Positions 25,560-37,079 of a stretch of 64,000 nucleotides of DNA are shown here, in pieces. The stretch lies in the NCBI RefSeq assembly GCF_021130785.1, contig NW_025776796.1, forward strand, positions 372,001-436,000. The letters are read 5' to 3'. A program made the translations under genes and the position numbers. The first letter of the stretch is position 1, and every line of letters starts with the position of its first letter. The notes below the pieces were generated by a model. The model did no database searches and had not been told where the DNA came from. It saw only the letters and a program-made list of their open reading frames with translations. Source of the stretch: Homalodisca vitripennis (taxonomy: Eukaryota > Arthropoda > Insecta > Hemiptera > Cicadellidae).

Positions 25560-25760
25560 TATACAACAGCTGTATTTTGACATCTAGTAGGAAGGTGCAG
25601 AATAAAGAATTACCAGAATGTGCCTATTAGACATCTTTTACTATCTTAGTAGCTAATCTAGCTAATCGATCACCGTCTCAGCTTATCGATTTAAAGGCTT
25701 GAGTTGGAGTCCCGGTTAGAGGATATGACTTTCGTAACCTGAAGTAATAAAGGCTCCTAA
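25560..25760 (+). repeat. SINE-like segment with tRNA-type head (partner at 30480-30660)
   Basis: The segment CAGCTTATCGATTTAAAGGC .. GAGTTGGAGTCCCGGTTAGAGG resembles the anticodon-arm to T-arm half of a tRNA-derived SINE, with a degenerate B box (GAGTTGGAGTCCC). The upstream ~100 bp (CCAGAATGT..TAGACATCTTT) also matches the partner copy, so the homologous unit is longer than the tRNA-like part. It is not a functional tRNA: no paired acceptor stem is visible. Confidence 0.45.
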
Positions 25761-26199
25761 ACGTATAATCAATTGTAAAAATGTAAAATGCATAACAGTA
25801 TGAAATCATCGTAAAATTTGCTGTAGATTTGTACACTTTTCATAATTTTTATCAAATATTTTCTAAGCTGGGAAATTAAATATACCTGAGGTTACATATC
25901 CCCTGATAACGTAAACTAATAGACAAAGACATGATATTTTGTAATTTGAGTCCTATTTAACACGTCTCATAATTAATTTCATTATTCTCTGATTAAACTC
26001 AATAAAGTATTTAACTATGTGTTATCAAATCTCTCATGAAGAAAATATAATATTTTTAATCAGAATTTTGGAACATATCTAAGCACGTGATATTGCAAGA
26101 GAAAGAAACAAGGAAGTTTAGTACAGTAAATTTTAGTGTACACGACATTTTAACTGTAGGGGAATTCTAATTCAATCTTGTGACCGTTGAGGTAAAATA

Positions 26200-26860
26200 T
26201 TCAATATCCAGTATTTGGTAGGTATATGGGTAGTAACAATACTTGCGTGTACCACCAGAAATATCTTTGTAGGGCAGAATTACGAACGAGTAAACCGTGT
26301 TGAGTGGCATAAAACTTCGAGGGTTGCAAATACGCTCTAATTTTGTGAGCAATGAGCAAAGTTAAGTATGCATCAAACATGTCTTTGCTGAGGAGTGCTA
26401 TTAAAATCACCTACTTTATCTTCTCATACTAAACTAAAGTATCCCGCAGAATACCATATATGTCATGTGTAGAAAGTAAAATTTGTGAATTGATTAGATC
26501 TAAGATTAGCGTTCCTAAAGAAGTGGGTAGAAAATGTGCTATAAGATTTAGATTGCGCTTATTTTGGAAAAAGCCCAACAGACTTGTTTTAACTAAAAAA
26601 GTCATATATGAAAGTTTAATCGTGACTATATTCTATAAAATTAAAATACCAAAGTGCTTTTCTCTATGGGTCCGGGTATCAAGAAATAGATTACGCATGT
26701 GAAGTAAGTTGTAACGTCCTTTGCGAGTATATATTAAAAGGAATTTTCGATCCCAAAACGACGTAAAGAAAACTTTATTATTAAACTCTTGGAATATAAA
26801 TATTGTTAAACCCTTAGGAAAAGAAGCTTAGGGGTCTTAGATGTGCAAATGACGCAAAGA
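26200..26860 (+). repeat. family D module Y (copy 6)
   Basis: Collinear with 16540-16900 (blocks listed there) and, at its end, with the minus strand of 63480-64000, including the CTTAGGAAAAGAAGCTTA block at 26814-26832. ORFs at 26167-26410 and 26460-26702 lie in this repeat and are not conserved in the other copies. Confidence 0.7.
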
Positions 26861-26996
26861 GTTCGTTTTGAGTTTCTCGCCGCCGCCTTTTTTTGGATCT
26901 CTTTAGACGAACATGTCTACAGATTCCAATAGTCAAGTCTGTGACAGTGTCACACTGTACAGGAGTTAAACCCAGTATCCACATTGAATACATCAA
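26814..26996 (-). pseudogene. short ORF, paralogue of 438-629, unknown
   Basis: A 60-codon minus-strand ORF with a strongly basic centre (R-L-K-R-S-K-K-R-R-R-R-E-T). Residues ~17-45 align without gaps to the ORF at 438-629, including D-L, H-x-R-L-K and R-E-T. The basic run could be a nuclear-localisation or nucleic-acid-binding stretch, but no known domain is evident. It lies at the point where this copy stops matching the Y-X junction of other D copies, so it may be a fragment of a transposon protein or chance coding in a repeat. Confidence 0.3.
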
Positions 26997-27601
26997 TTAT
27001 TTTTATATCTAACATATATATAATATGTAAACATATACTATGAAATCAGTCAAAAACCACTATGATCTCATACACATACGCAAACGATAACAAGCCTAAT
27101 TTTTGTTCAAAGAAAGATGTGTTTACCCGATAATTTTATATAGGATAAATATATATCCTGCATATGCAAAGAAAATTATACCTTATAAGATAAAAATGTT
27201 TTAAAAATGAAATAGCATTTAAGATTTTAAAGTAATAAAATACTGTTTATATTTCCATTATAATAGCAAAAGAGATGTAACTGTTTAGTGGAATCCCATG
27301 GTTATAATAAGAAAAGGAGTTACACAAAAGTATCATGAGTTTAAATAGTATAATTCAATTACAAGGATAATTGTATCGCAATTACGGTATAGTTAAGTCT
27401 CTATCGGTACATTTAAAATTGTGTTTTAGTGATTTAATCGCATTTCTTTTCAAATAAGTTAGATCACGTTGTAGGTTGACCTTAAGAAGGACATTATTAT
27501 TATTATATAAAGTTCAATATCCCTTCCTTATAATCGGAATTGTGATTATCCTATATATATATAATATATAAATATATAAAATTATTGTATTATTTTATTT
27601 T

Positions 27602-27733
<132 letters not shown>

Positions 27734-27809
27734 GGATTATGTTACATTTTAGAGAATCGCAAGACCTTGGTGTGGTACGGCATTAAAACGTAATAAGGGG
27801 TAACAATTT

Positions 27810-28950
27810 TGAAATTATAATCTATATTTCATGGACACTATAGAACGTGACGTTGAATTTTTTGTACGTTGGAATATATATTTTAGATCCCCAAATCACT
27901 TGAATACTGATAATTTAAAATATCTCTGTTGAACAAATCGATGAAGCAGCTGCTGATCCCAGGGTTGGGATTATACGGTTGGGCTGATGTGTGTAAGACT
28001 TAATGATCGTTCTACCTTCGTATATTTGTACACTATAGCAACATTTCGACTGCAGCAATTAAAAATTATTTTCAGTTAATTTGAATACTAATATATTATG
28101 AACTGGAACTAAATGTGCTTTAAAAAAATACTTTTACGTAATATTCATAGGAAAATATTTAAAAACCTATTTGTTTACAAATTTTCATAGTTTGTTGCAC
28201 TTGTGAGGCACTTGTGAGCACTACTGTTAATTTACTAGGCACGTGTTCCAGGTGAATTAAAAAATAGTGAATCTATTACAAATCTATTTAGAATTTAGAA
28301 TTTCTTCTGGTTTGATACATTTTAATCCGATCATCAGACACATAAAACATAAAATCACCGTCAGAAACGTACATAAAGAAATTAAATACTTCCATTGTAC
28401 GTGGGTAGCTGATGCGAATATAACATTTATTTTCTGTCTTAATGTTGATTTTAAATGTGTTAAACCAAACATATAAAGTATGAAAAACAATTATTTCATG
28501 TTTGAAACCCTTGTGATACTCTCCTATTTTGGCCTCCATCAGAACTAGTAAAGATATTGTTCGAGTTCTTTCTTAGAGGAATATTGTCACTATCAATTTT
28601 AATTTTAATCAGATTGTGTATGTGTAGAATACAAATTAGCTCTCACCTCCTGTGCTATGACCGAATAATTAATTATTTTTACATAATTTTATACAACGTC
28701 GACCTTTACAACAACAAAACAAAACTAGATAAAGTATGTAGAGGTTTTAAATTAGATTAATTTAAAACCTCAAGTTTAACCAGTGACTCTGTGATAACGA
28801 AGCGCTAGGTTAACGTGACATTTACCAACCTCACTCCGCCACCACTTTGTCACGTGATGAGCTTTTCTACACGAGGATACTCAGTAGCAGTCTTGTGTTA
28901 ATGGTGTTATAGTAACTTTGACAGGAATATTACAAATAGGAGAACCTGCT
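27810..28950. repeat. diverged repeat with partners at 6900-7500 and 2985-3155
   Basis: Three blocks have partners near the left end of the window: 27950-28070 with 7115-7245, 28240-28265 with 7470-7500, and 28790-28930 with 2985-3155. Their order differs between the two places. The overlapping ORFs around 28267-28760 are low-complexity and not conserved in the partners. Confidence 0.45.
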
Positions 28951-31630
28951 TGTCATAAGGAAAAGTAATTAAACCTTTTATGAAATATAAATAATAACTT
29001 TATAGTAGATATAGTATAATTTAACTAAGATGGAGTGGTTCGAAATTATTCAAAGTATTAAACCTCCAGCCAGTGAGCGAATACTTGCGAGTCAATAGAA
29101 ATTGGTAAAAAAATTATTGGATTCAAAACAAGTTTATTATTGACATGAAAATATCATCAAGGTATTATAAATTATTGAGTGGGGAGATGTGTGCAAAATT
29201 TAACTTAAGCCTCTGGGCCAATTGGCCTTTAGATTCATTCTGTTTCCATGATTCTATAAGCCTCCATATTTACGCTGGGGTATCGTAATCACTGTGAGAG
29301 ATACCCTTGTTAGATGGCACCTAACAAACATAGTGGGTCTGATGAAATATTTTTATCAAATTCTGAATTATTCTGATTCTTCAAAAGTGACTCATTGACA
29401 TTATTTTTTCCATAAAACAGTATGATTCATCCATATCCGTGTCTGTGAGAGGAGGGGGAATTCCACTCTGCGCGCTTTATTAGACGGCATCTACGCACGT
29501 GACCAATGCCGTTAATGTTTTGTGTTACTGCACACGCGTGTCAGTGTCAACACTATGTTTAGTTCGATATTGTGATTAGAGTGTGTGTGTTTGTAACAAA
29601 CATTTTTGTACTATTATAGTTTGTTATTATTATAATTTAAATACCAAAAAAATTTGGATAGCATTATTCTTAGTTGAATTGAAAAGGTTAAAGAAGATTG
29701 TTCCCCCATTTATTGCAGTGATAATAAATCTGATGCTCCATTAGCGCATTCGACACACAATAACCTTACATCACTTGTGTTGTTACTGCTCTGTCAGAAA
29801 ATTATTTATTTAATAATCTATGCTGTTCAAATGTTTAGCTTGCTTAATGTATATTTTCTTAAAAATAATATTTAACCAAAGTTAAATACTAATAAATTGG
29901 TAAAATATTTCTAAAACCATACACTGGTGCCATAACTGTGCAAAATAAGAAAAATAATACCGGTTTATTCTTAACATATTTATAGTCTTTAAAAACAAAT
30001 GTTTGCATGGTAAAAAATTAACTTAACTTATTGCCTATTATAATTTAATAAACTATATTTATAATGTACAAAACAAATATGTTTATAAATTTTTAAATGC
30101 ACTATTATAAAACGTGTAATAAAATAAATTTATGATTTCTTTACACACAAAAACTTATCTCATCAAAAAACTTATACAACACCCTTAAGAATTGCAAAAT
30201 AGCATTGGTAAGAAACACAAACACAATGTTAGATGGCAGCTATACATGGAACCTGCTACGTATGTGGATTGGACGGGACCATTCACAAGATAAACTTGAT
30301 AGAAAACTTTAGCAAAGAAACTTAATCTACAGGCTTTACTTCTATAAATACGTTATTTAAATTTACACCAGAGATCTCTTTCATTAGTCTACACAATTGA
30401 AGGCGTAGATTTTCATATATTCAATGACTCACTGGACTCCATTGTAACTTTCAAAAAATAAACCTTCATAGACTGTAACATTTGCTATTGTGAGTAAAAT
30501 TAAATAGCTGTACTTTCACATGTAAATTACACCAAGTAAATTAATAGTTTCCAGAATTTGTTGAATAGACATCTTTAACCATCCTGGTACCTAAGTGATT
30601 ATTGCGTTAGCTTATCAACTGCATGGCCCGAGTTCGAGTACCGGTAAGGGAACGCTGTTTCGCACGCTAAAACTCATCTTGATCTAGCCTCCTGTAGACT
30701 TCTTTCTTAGTACAAATATAATAACAGTACATATAAATAATTTCAAGTATTTACAGTAGAGATAACTTTTTTTAATTTGATCAGTTTGTTATTGTGATCT
30801 TTAAAGTATAAGAAAATATTTGTATATCCTTTGTTTTTCTCTCTTGCTATAGATTAGTCTATCCCTTTAAAAGATTTATGTGCTAATACAATTTAAATTG
30901 CATCTAATGACTATTATAAGATAACGAATTCTCAATGAATTCCTTATTTAATACCCCAAGGCAATAAATGTTGGTCATCCTCAGAAGTACTTATATAGCC
31001 GGAAACACGAGTGCATCAATGTATTATATACTATGCGCCGTATTCTACGCTAAATACACATATATGAAATACCAATTAATAATCTGTTTTTAGGACAAAA
31101 AAATTCTTAATGTTTAACAATTCTGTGGGTAGTATATTTTCTCATTTTAGGTTCAAGATGCTTCATACTTGTTTATTTTATCTCTTACCCATGTTTTTAA
31201 TTGACATGCATTAATGGGCAGTGATCAATAAATTATTTGTAAATTATAAAAATCCCATGCTTATTACTTAGTCAAAAATGACCATGCAAAACATTGGTTA
31301 ACAATGGTTAATAGAACACTCAATCAAATTGGTGCTGCTTTAAACCTGTTCTTGTAGGGATGGCTGTTCATTCTAATTTTGAATTTTGTGCTGGGATTAA
31401 TTAAAATAACATTTCATTATTTGGCTACAATTGATGTATCATGTATGAATGTTAATGTATCATTGTACCTATATATGCAAAAAACTTTAAAAATATGTTG
31501 TATTTAAAAGCAATGTTTCCGTAATTTTAATTGTAGTTTACAATGGAAATTAAAATTAAATGAATTTAAATTTAAAAGATCATGTATTTGATTTGTATTC
31601 TGACAATTCCTCAGATTAATAAAACAATGA
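28951..31630. other. intergenic sequence with repeat fragments
   Basis: No supported gene. The stretch 29440-29560 is GC-richer, with a CACGTGACCAAT sequence and alternating CA/GT; I cannot assign it. Around 30355-30470 the sequence resembles the tail block of family D (ACACCAGAGATCTCTTT, then AATAAACCTTCATAGAC, which also follows copy 5 at 25345). The rest is AT-rich without visible structure. Confidence 0.4.
30480..30665 (+). repeat. SINE-like segment with tRNA-type head
   Basis: CTGGTACCTAAGTGATTATT, then GCGTTAGCTTATCAACTGC, then GAGTTCGAGTACCGG, has the spacing of tRNA boxes A and B in a tRNA-derived SINE. The B box (GAGTTCGAGTACC) is close to the consensus GGTTCGAATCC. The partner at 25560-25760 shares the flanking ATAGACATCTTT block. 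No 3' tail or target-site duplication could be defined. Confidence 0.5.
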
Positions 31631-31704
31631 TATTAGAAGATTTCAATGCATTTAAATTTTAAAACTTTTGTTTTAAAATTTAAATGCATTGAAATCTTCT
31701 AATA
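31631..31704. repeat. perfect 34-bp hairpin with 6-nt loop
   Basis: Arm 31631-31664 (starting TATTAGAAGATTTC) is the exact reverse complement of 31671-31704, with loop CTTTTG. The stem has 34 bp without mismatch, which is far beyond chance even in AT-rich sequence and points to a recent origin or selection. Confidence 0.95.
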
Positions 31705-31999
31705 CAAAGTGTAGCGTTGGCTTGTGAAACGGAAAGCAGTATCATCTATAATAAAAATTTTATTTTAGTATTTTTGTCCCGGTATTGCTGATGGCTCACC
31801 ATGAACAATATTGCTCGTTGGTCTAATCTAACACACACGCACGGGCGTGCTTTTAAGTTGCGTTCTTATAATTTATTATTTCTAAAATCTTTAATAATAT
31901 GATGATAAATATTAATGTAGCACGTATTTGGAGGCAGAGAAAAATTATATTATAACTTATGCTGTGGTGTTTTATTTAAACGTTTGTCTTCTTAGAATG

Positions 32000-34900
32000 T
32001 TTATGTTGGCGTAACAAGAAATGGGTTTAATATTAGTAGTAGTCGTGACGTTACCAATATAAAAAAAAACGGGTGTAAACCACGTAGCAGGTTGCATACC
32101 ATATTATTTAATATCCATGGAAACAACGTAGGTATATAATTTAATGTTTTTGTTAATAATTTGAAAGTGAAATGTCGCACTGTTTTTAATCTTCGTCCAA
32201 CTCACAACTAGTCGCGGAAGTTGCGTCAGGAACACTATTTGATGGCCAGAAGCACGACCAGGACCAGGACTTACATGGATGAGGTAATTTCATTACTTAA
32301 AAATCACAGTTTACGATTTCAATATCACTTGTTACCTAAAACAGTTTAGGTCTTAGTTTTAACGAATATTTATACATCACAAAGTACCAGAGCATTTAAC
32401 ATGTTATACAGATTTTTTTCTTGAGTTTCTATTATAGTTGTAGCATTCTATGGTAAGTTTTGTATAGAACCTGTGTTTTGTGCTGTATTTCATCCTCTCT
32501 GTACCCAAAACCTATAGTGTCAAGCGGTGTACAATCATTTATGCTCTGAAAACAGGTACCTCTACTTGAAATATCGCTTTTAATTAGTCATGTGTAGTAC
32601 CAAAAACTAAACGAAATACATGTTATTGGATTATACACTAATATGAGTACTTACCGTATAAACATTTGAATAAAACCCTATACTAAAGATTTGTTCCCTT
32701 ATTAGATTATGGTTGTATGTGTCAATATATATTACTGTAAGACTTATTAGCCTGGAATCTTTGTCGATATGACCGTTTACGGTATTGCTAATTTGTCTAT
32801 TTACAAAAAAAAAATGATTTTTCAGATTGTAGCTTTTACGTACTTAATTTACGTAGTATACCAAACATTGCACTTTTAAACTTCTCCTACAATTATTACA
32901 GGCCATATTACAGAATTAAAAATATATTAAAACTTGACTAGAAATATTTAAAGTTTATTCATAGCAAAAATCTCGTGTATAAGATTTCTCAATGATGGAA
33001 ACAGTACATAGTATAGGTGAATTGTTGGAAAAGGTTATTTTATGAATGATTAATTTTTAAAGTAAAATTCATTTCACGTAATTAACACCCATAAATATTG
33101 AAATATATTTATGGTTTTAAATCCCTTCAGTACTATAAATGTATAGAAAGAATTAGTCTACAATTACATATTTTACCAAATCCAAATGTTTTATGGTCCA
33201 TTCTCACATGGTTTATAACAAATGAAAAGAGTACTAGGAGAAATATTTACTTCAATGTGACTTAGAGGCATTTTTCAGGCATTATATAGTAGTGTAAAAA
33301 CTTTTAAAAATTGAAAGTTTAATGTTCAAAGACGTTAGGGCGTGGAAAATCTACACCAGGAGTACGCTGGCGAAGACCAGGTTTGAGACAAAGATTTATG
33401 GACGAGTTGCTTAATAATTTGCAATTAAAAGATCTTTTCTAACTATTCTTTTTACTCAAAGCAGTTCACATTCTAGTCTTGTGATTATCAATCACAGAAT
33501 AAAACAGTGAAACAGTTCCTATGTTATTATAACGCATTTTCACTTAAGAGGATTTTAATGTTAAGGACTTTTGCAATGAATTCATTTTCTTGTGTAGTGA
33601 TACTTAAGATGATACACATATAATTATGTTTCATGCGTAAGCAGAAAAAATTTTTATTTATGGTTTTAAATCCCTTCAGTATTATAAATGTACAGAAAGA
33701 ATCAGTCTACAATTACATATTTTACCAAATCCAAATGTTTTATGGTCCATTATCACATAGTTTATAACAAATGAAAAGAGTACTAGGACAATTATTTACT
33801 TCTATGTGACTTGAGAAATTTTTCACGCATTATATAGTAGTGTAAAAATGTTTTTAAATTGAAAACTAGTGAATTTTAGCTGATCTCGGATTAAAACTCA
33901 TAACGTATTGCGTTAATTTGTTTAAACTCAATCGTTTCTAAAAACGTTGTTGTACAGATCTGAGGAGAATTATAGTCTATATATTTTACTTTATTCAATT
34001 AGTTGATGAGATTACAACCAGAGCATTCTTTTACTTTACAAGAGATTATAACTTGCCGATTGTGATGATACAGTTATAGAAACAACTCCTTACATTCCTT
34101 TGTCTCCTTTACATAGTTCACTTACACTATTAATAATAATTTTACTCTGAAAAAGGTCAAAAATGGTATATTTTTTATAATAATGCCCACTCCTAGTTGT
34201 TATGAAATTTTCCACTACAATTGTTTATCGGAATATAATTTTCATCACACACTGACAGGAAAGCCAACCTACTGCAAAATCAGATAGGAACAATCAAAAT
34301 GTTTGTTCAGAAGTCACAAGCTATCTGTCTTGTGGTCCAGATACCGGGACCAGGGTAACTGAGGCACTGGTTGTCACATACACATATTACATTAAACTAA
34401 ATATATGCTAGTAAAGATTGCTATTCAGTATTTCTGGTGTTGTTTATTAAGCCCATGACACAGTAACTGTTATACTATAAACTTTATTACTTAAAGAGAT
34501 TTTTGAAATAAAAAATGTAAATTGTAAACTAAATTTTTGAAGAATCTCAAACATTTCCAATTGGATACTGACATGGATAAGTATTTTTTCAATAAGTGCA
34601 TAAAATATTCAATATTAAATAAATAATATAGTCATCACTCTACTTCCAGTCATATCAGAAATGGTTCCTCACTAACTGGAACATTGTAATGGTGAATGTT
34701 ATTGAGAAACGTAACGACTCGACAACCATGCAGATAAAGTAACTCGAATGATGGCTTTAAATTTAGATTAGCTGTAAGTTCAAATTTAAGTTTTGTATTG
34801 CAATATTTATCGGAATACTAGCTCCTTAGAAGTTTATAAGAATATCAGAAAATGTTTGGGACAATTTTTTCTTAAAACTACTTAAGTCCTTAGCTTGTAT

Positions 34901-35020
34901 GTCCGTTAGTAGAAAAATTATATCCGTTAATAGGTGATGTCCGTTTTAGTTCAAATTAACACTTATCACAAAAACCCTTTTTTGAGTTTACACTTTTAAT
35001 TCCATAATGATCTTTTAAAT
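32000..35020 (+). repeat. family D copy 7 (two core units)
   Basis: A first unit (32000-32530) has TAGTAGTCGTGACGT, ATATCCATGGAAACAACG, the GGCCAGAAGCACGACCAGGA module and a decayed hairpin site (about 32490-32515). A second unit follows, with the ACGTGGAAAATCTACACCAG module (33338) and the hairpin sites at 33120-33155 and 33670-33705. Next come ACAACCAGAGC (34013), CAGATACCGGGACCAGG (34335), GTTATTGAGAAACGTAACGA (34699) and an end near 35000. A ~190-bp piece (33112-33306) is repeated at 33659-33850. Non-coding. Confidence 0.7.
33112..33850 (+). repeat. internal direct repeat of ~190 bp, 547 bp apart
   Basis: 33112-33306 and 33659-33850 match closely (ATCCCTTCAGTA, CAATTACATATTTTACCAAA, CCAAATGTTTTATGGTCCAT, AAATGAAAAGAGTACTAGGA), with few substitutions. 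This is a duplication younger than the D family itself. Confidence 0.85.
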
Positions 35021-35249
35021 TAATTTATAATGATAATAGGTGTACGTTACAAAAGACATAAACATGAAATGTTAAACTTTGACAACCATTGACTTGTACT
35101 GAGAAGTACGATAACTTTGCTATTAGGATTTGGTACTTATAATGTTCAGCTCTGCATCCTTATATTGTAACTTTATATCCGCCAGAAGAATTCATGTAAT
35201 TTATCTGCTAGCTCTAACACAGTAATATTTATTTATACATTTACTTTCC

Positions 35250-35600
35250 CCAGAGGTTTCACTTCTGGTTGGTTAATTGCTTCCGGTTAAACCCACACTA
35301 GGTACAGCAAAAACCGATGTCACTTAAATTTGTACAACCTTATGGATCCAGGAGTGGTACATCACTAACCTAAAATGTCGAGATTCTGGAAGGGTAATTC
35401 GGTAGGACTGGTCTACTGCGAGAGATGACTGTTGGAGTTTGTAGTGTTTGTTCCATATGAGTCAATGATTCTTGCCAGCCTATACAAGGGTGTGCCATCC
35501 TTACCGGCTATGATTGGAGAGGCTCGCTCAGAGCTGGCTTTCTCTTCTTACGACCACACCTCTAGGGGCTGGATACATTTCACCAAATGTATTCTTATAA
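35250..35600 (+). repeat. family D module X (copy 8), opposite orientation
   Basis: Matches 63060-63480 (plus) and 17180-17655 (minus): blocks CACTTCTGGTTGG, ACAGCAAAAACCGATGT, CAACCTTATGGAT, GTACATCACTAAC, CTTGCCAGCCTATACAAGGG and GAGCTGGCTTTCTC. In copies 4 and 11, X lies in inverse orientation to the core. Here it lies in the same orientation as the core block at 36055, so this copy is rearranged. The 101-codon ORF through it is not preserved elsewhere. Confidence 0.65.
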
Positions 35601-36039
35601 AAGGTGAGTCATTTATGGAAATAATGTTTTGTCAAAGTCATAGATTAATTATGAAGGTCAGAAATATACTTGTTTTTTTAAATAGGCTTTTCGACCTACT
35701 TATGTATGCCTCTATATCTTCTAAACGATGCACTTAGGCAAATTAAAATCTGCAACTAAAAATATAAATAATTTGAGCCAGAATCGTTTTTAAACCAGAA
35801 ATTCCAGGTTCTGGAATTCTAGGTTTGTAGAAGTCCCATACAATTATTATCTCACTAGCACATAACATTAAGAATGAGCAAACTCATAGTTGTTGAATGT
35901 TTGGCGATAACAGTAGCTACAACACCTTCTTCATAAAATAACTAGCCGTACGTTTACAGATTTTTAATTTGCGTAAAAGTGCAAATTAAAAATACTTAAC
36001 CCTAATGTGAGTTAGTTTACAAATATTTTTTAGAGTATA

Positions 36040-36930
36040 GACTTATTATGCAATAGTCCAACCATGCAATAAATATAGAAAGTTAATTAAGCTAGTGTGA
36101 CTACCCTATTAGTGTTAGGGTAATGGTTTGAACATTCCAGAATAGTTGTAAAAGTAGTTATATCTTTAATTTATTTTCATTCATATACAGGATTTAATAA
36201 TTTCAAACATAACACAGTAAAATAATTGAAAAATCAATGAAAGGTATTCAATCATTAATTTCACAATTTTTTTTAAAAATAATAATTGTTTTAAATTAAC
36301 TTATAAAAATAGTATTTGTCTTAATCTAAGGAATTACATAATAACAGTTTAAATGTACAGTGGACAGTGAAACAGTTTCTATTTAGTTATAACGCTTTTA
36401 AAATTAACAGGTTTTTTACAATTAGGAAGATTATCTTGATCAACAAATAACTTTCGTATATTTTGTGAGCTAAAAAAGTACTTGAGATTTAAGTTTATAA
36501 ATCCTTTCAGTACTCTAAGTGTTCAGAAAGAATCAGTTTACAATAATTTCCAACACATCGTCCAAGCTATATAATATCCGTTCGTACATATCTAATGAAA
36601 AGTGTAAAGATTATTTGAAGGATTATTTTTTTTATATTTTGTGAGCTAAAATTATAACTTGAGATTTGTGTTTTTAAAACCATTCAGTACTATATTTGTA
36701 CAGAAAGAATCAGTTAACAATTAATTTCGACACATTGACCAAGCTATATAATATCCGTTCGTACATATCTGATGAAAAGTGTAAAGATTATTTGAAGGAT
36801 TATTTTCTTATATTTTGTGAGCTAAAATTAGAACTTTGTATTTGTGTTTTTAAAACCTTTCAGTACTATAAGTGTACAGAAAGAATAAGTTAACAATTAA
36901 TTAATTTCGACACATCGACCAAGCTATCCA
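36040..36930 (+). repeat. family D core (copy 8), interrupted
   Basis: Block S at 36058-36150 (CCAACCATGCAATAAATATA, GTTAATTAAGCTAGTG, GTGTTAGGGTAATGGTTTG) is followed by the hairpin region, which is repeated in tandem (36480-36930). The copy stops at AAGCTATCC (36930), where the Jockey-like LINE begins. The continuation expected from its own tandem units (ATATAATATCCGTTCG) is not found after the LINE. Confidence 0.65.
36480..36930 (+). repeat. tandem repeat, ~178-bp unit, about 2.5 copies
   Basis: The units begin near TTTCAGTACTCTAAG (36502), CATTCAGTACTATATTT (36681) and CTTTCAGTACTATAAG (36857). Each holds the family hairpin, then ACACATnGnCCAAGCTAT, CCGTTCGTACATATCTnATG and TTGTGAGCTAAAATTA. 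The units are ~90% alike. The array is cut by the LINE at its right end. Confidence 0.85.
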
Positions 36931-37079
36931 AGTCCAAGTCCAAGTCGCTGTGACTGTGGGGGGGGGTGGATCCCCCACATCTTTCAAGGCCTCTGCCGGT
37001 TAGGCTTTTGCCTTGTGTCTCGAGGGTCAAAGCCCTAGTAGCTTTCGATACCTGTCAGTGGGATGAAGTGTCGTGGTGC

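Noticed and set aside
28267..28760. Overlapping ORFs on both strands
   Set aside because: Several mutually overlapping frames in AT-rich sequence, none with motifs. Typical chance ORFs.
30580..30660. Functional tRNA gene
   Set aside because: The T-arm is good, but there is no matching acceptor stem and the partner copy at 25.7 kb is diverged.
36480..36930. CRISPR-like array
   Set aside because: Units of ~178 bp are tandem and nearly identical throughout, with no short repeat plus unique spacer pattern, and the genome is eukaryotic.
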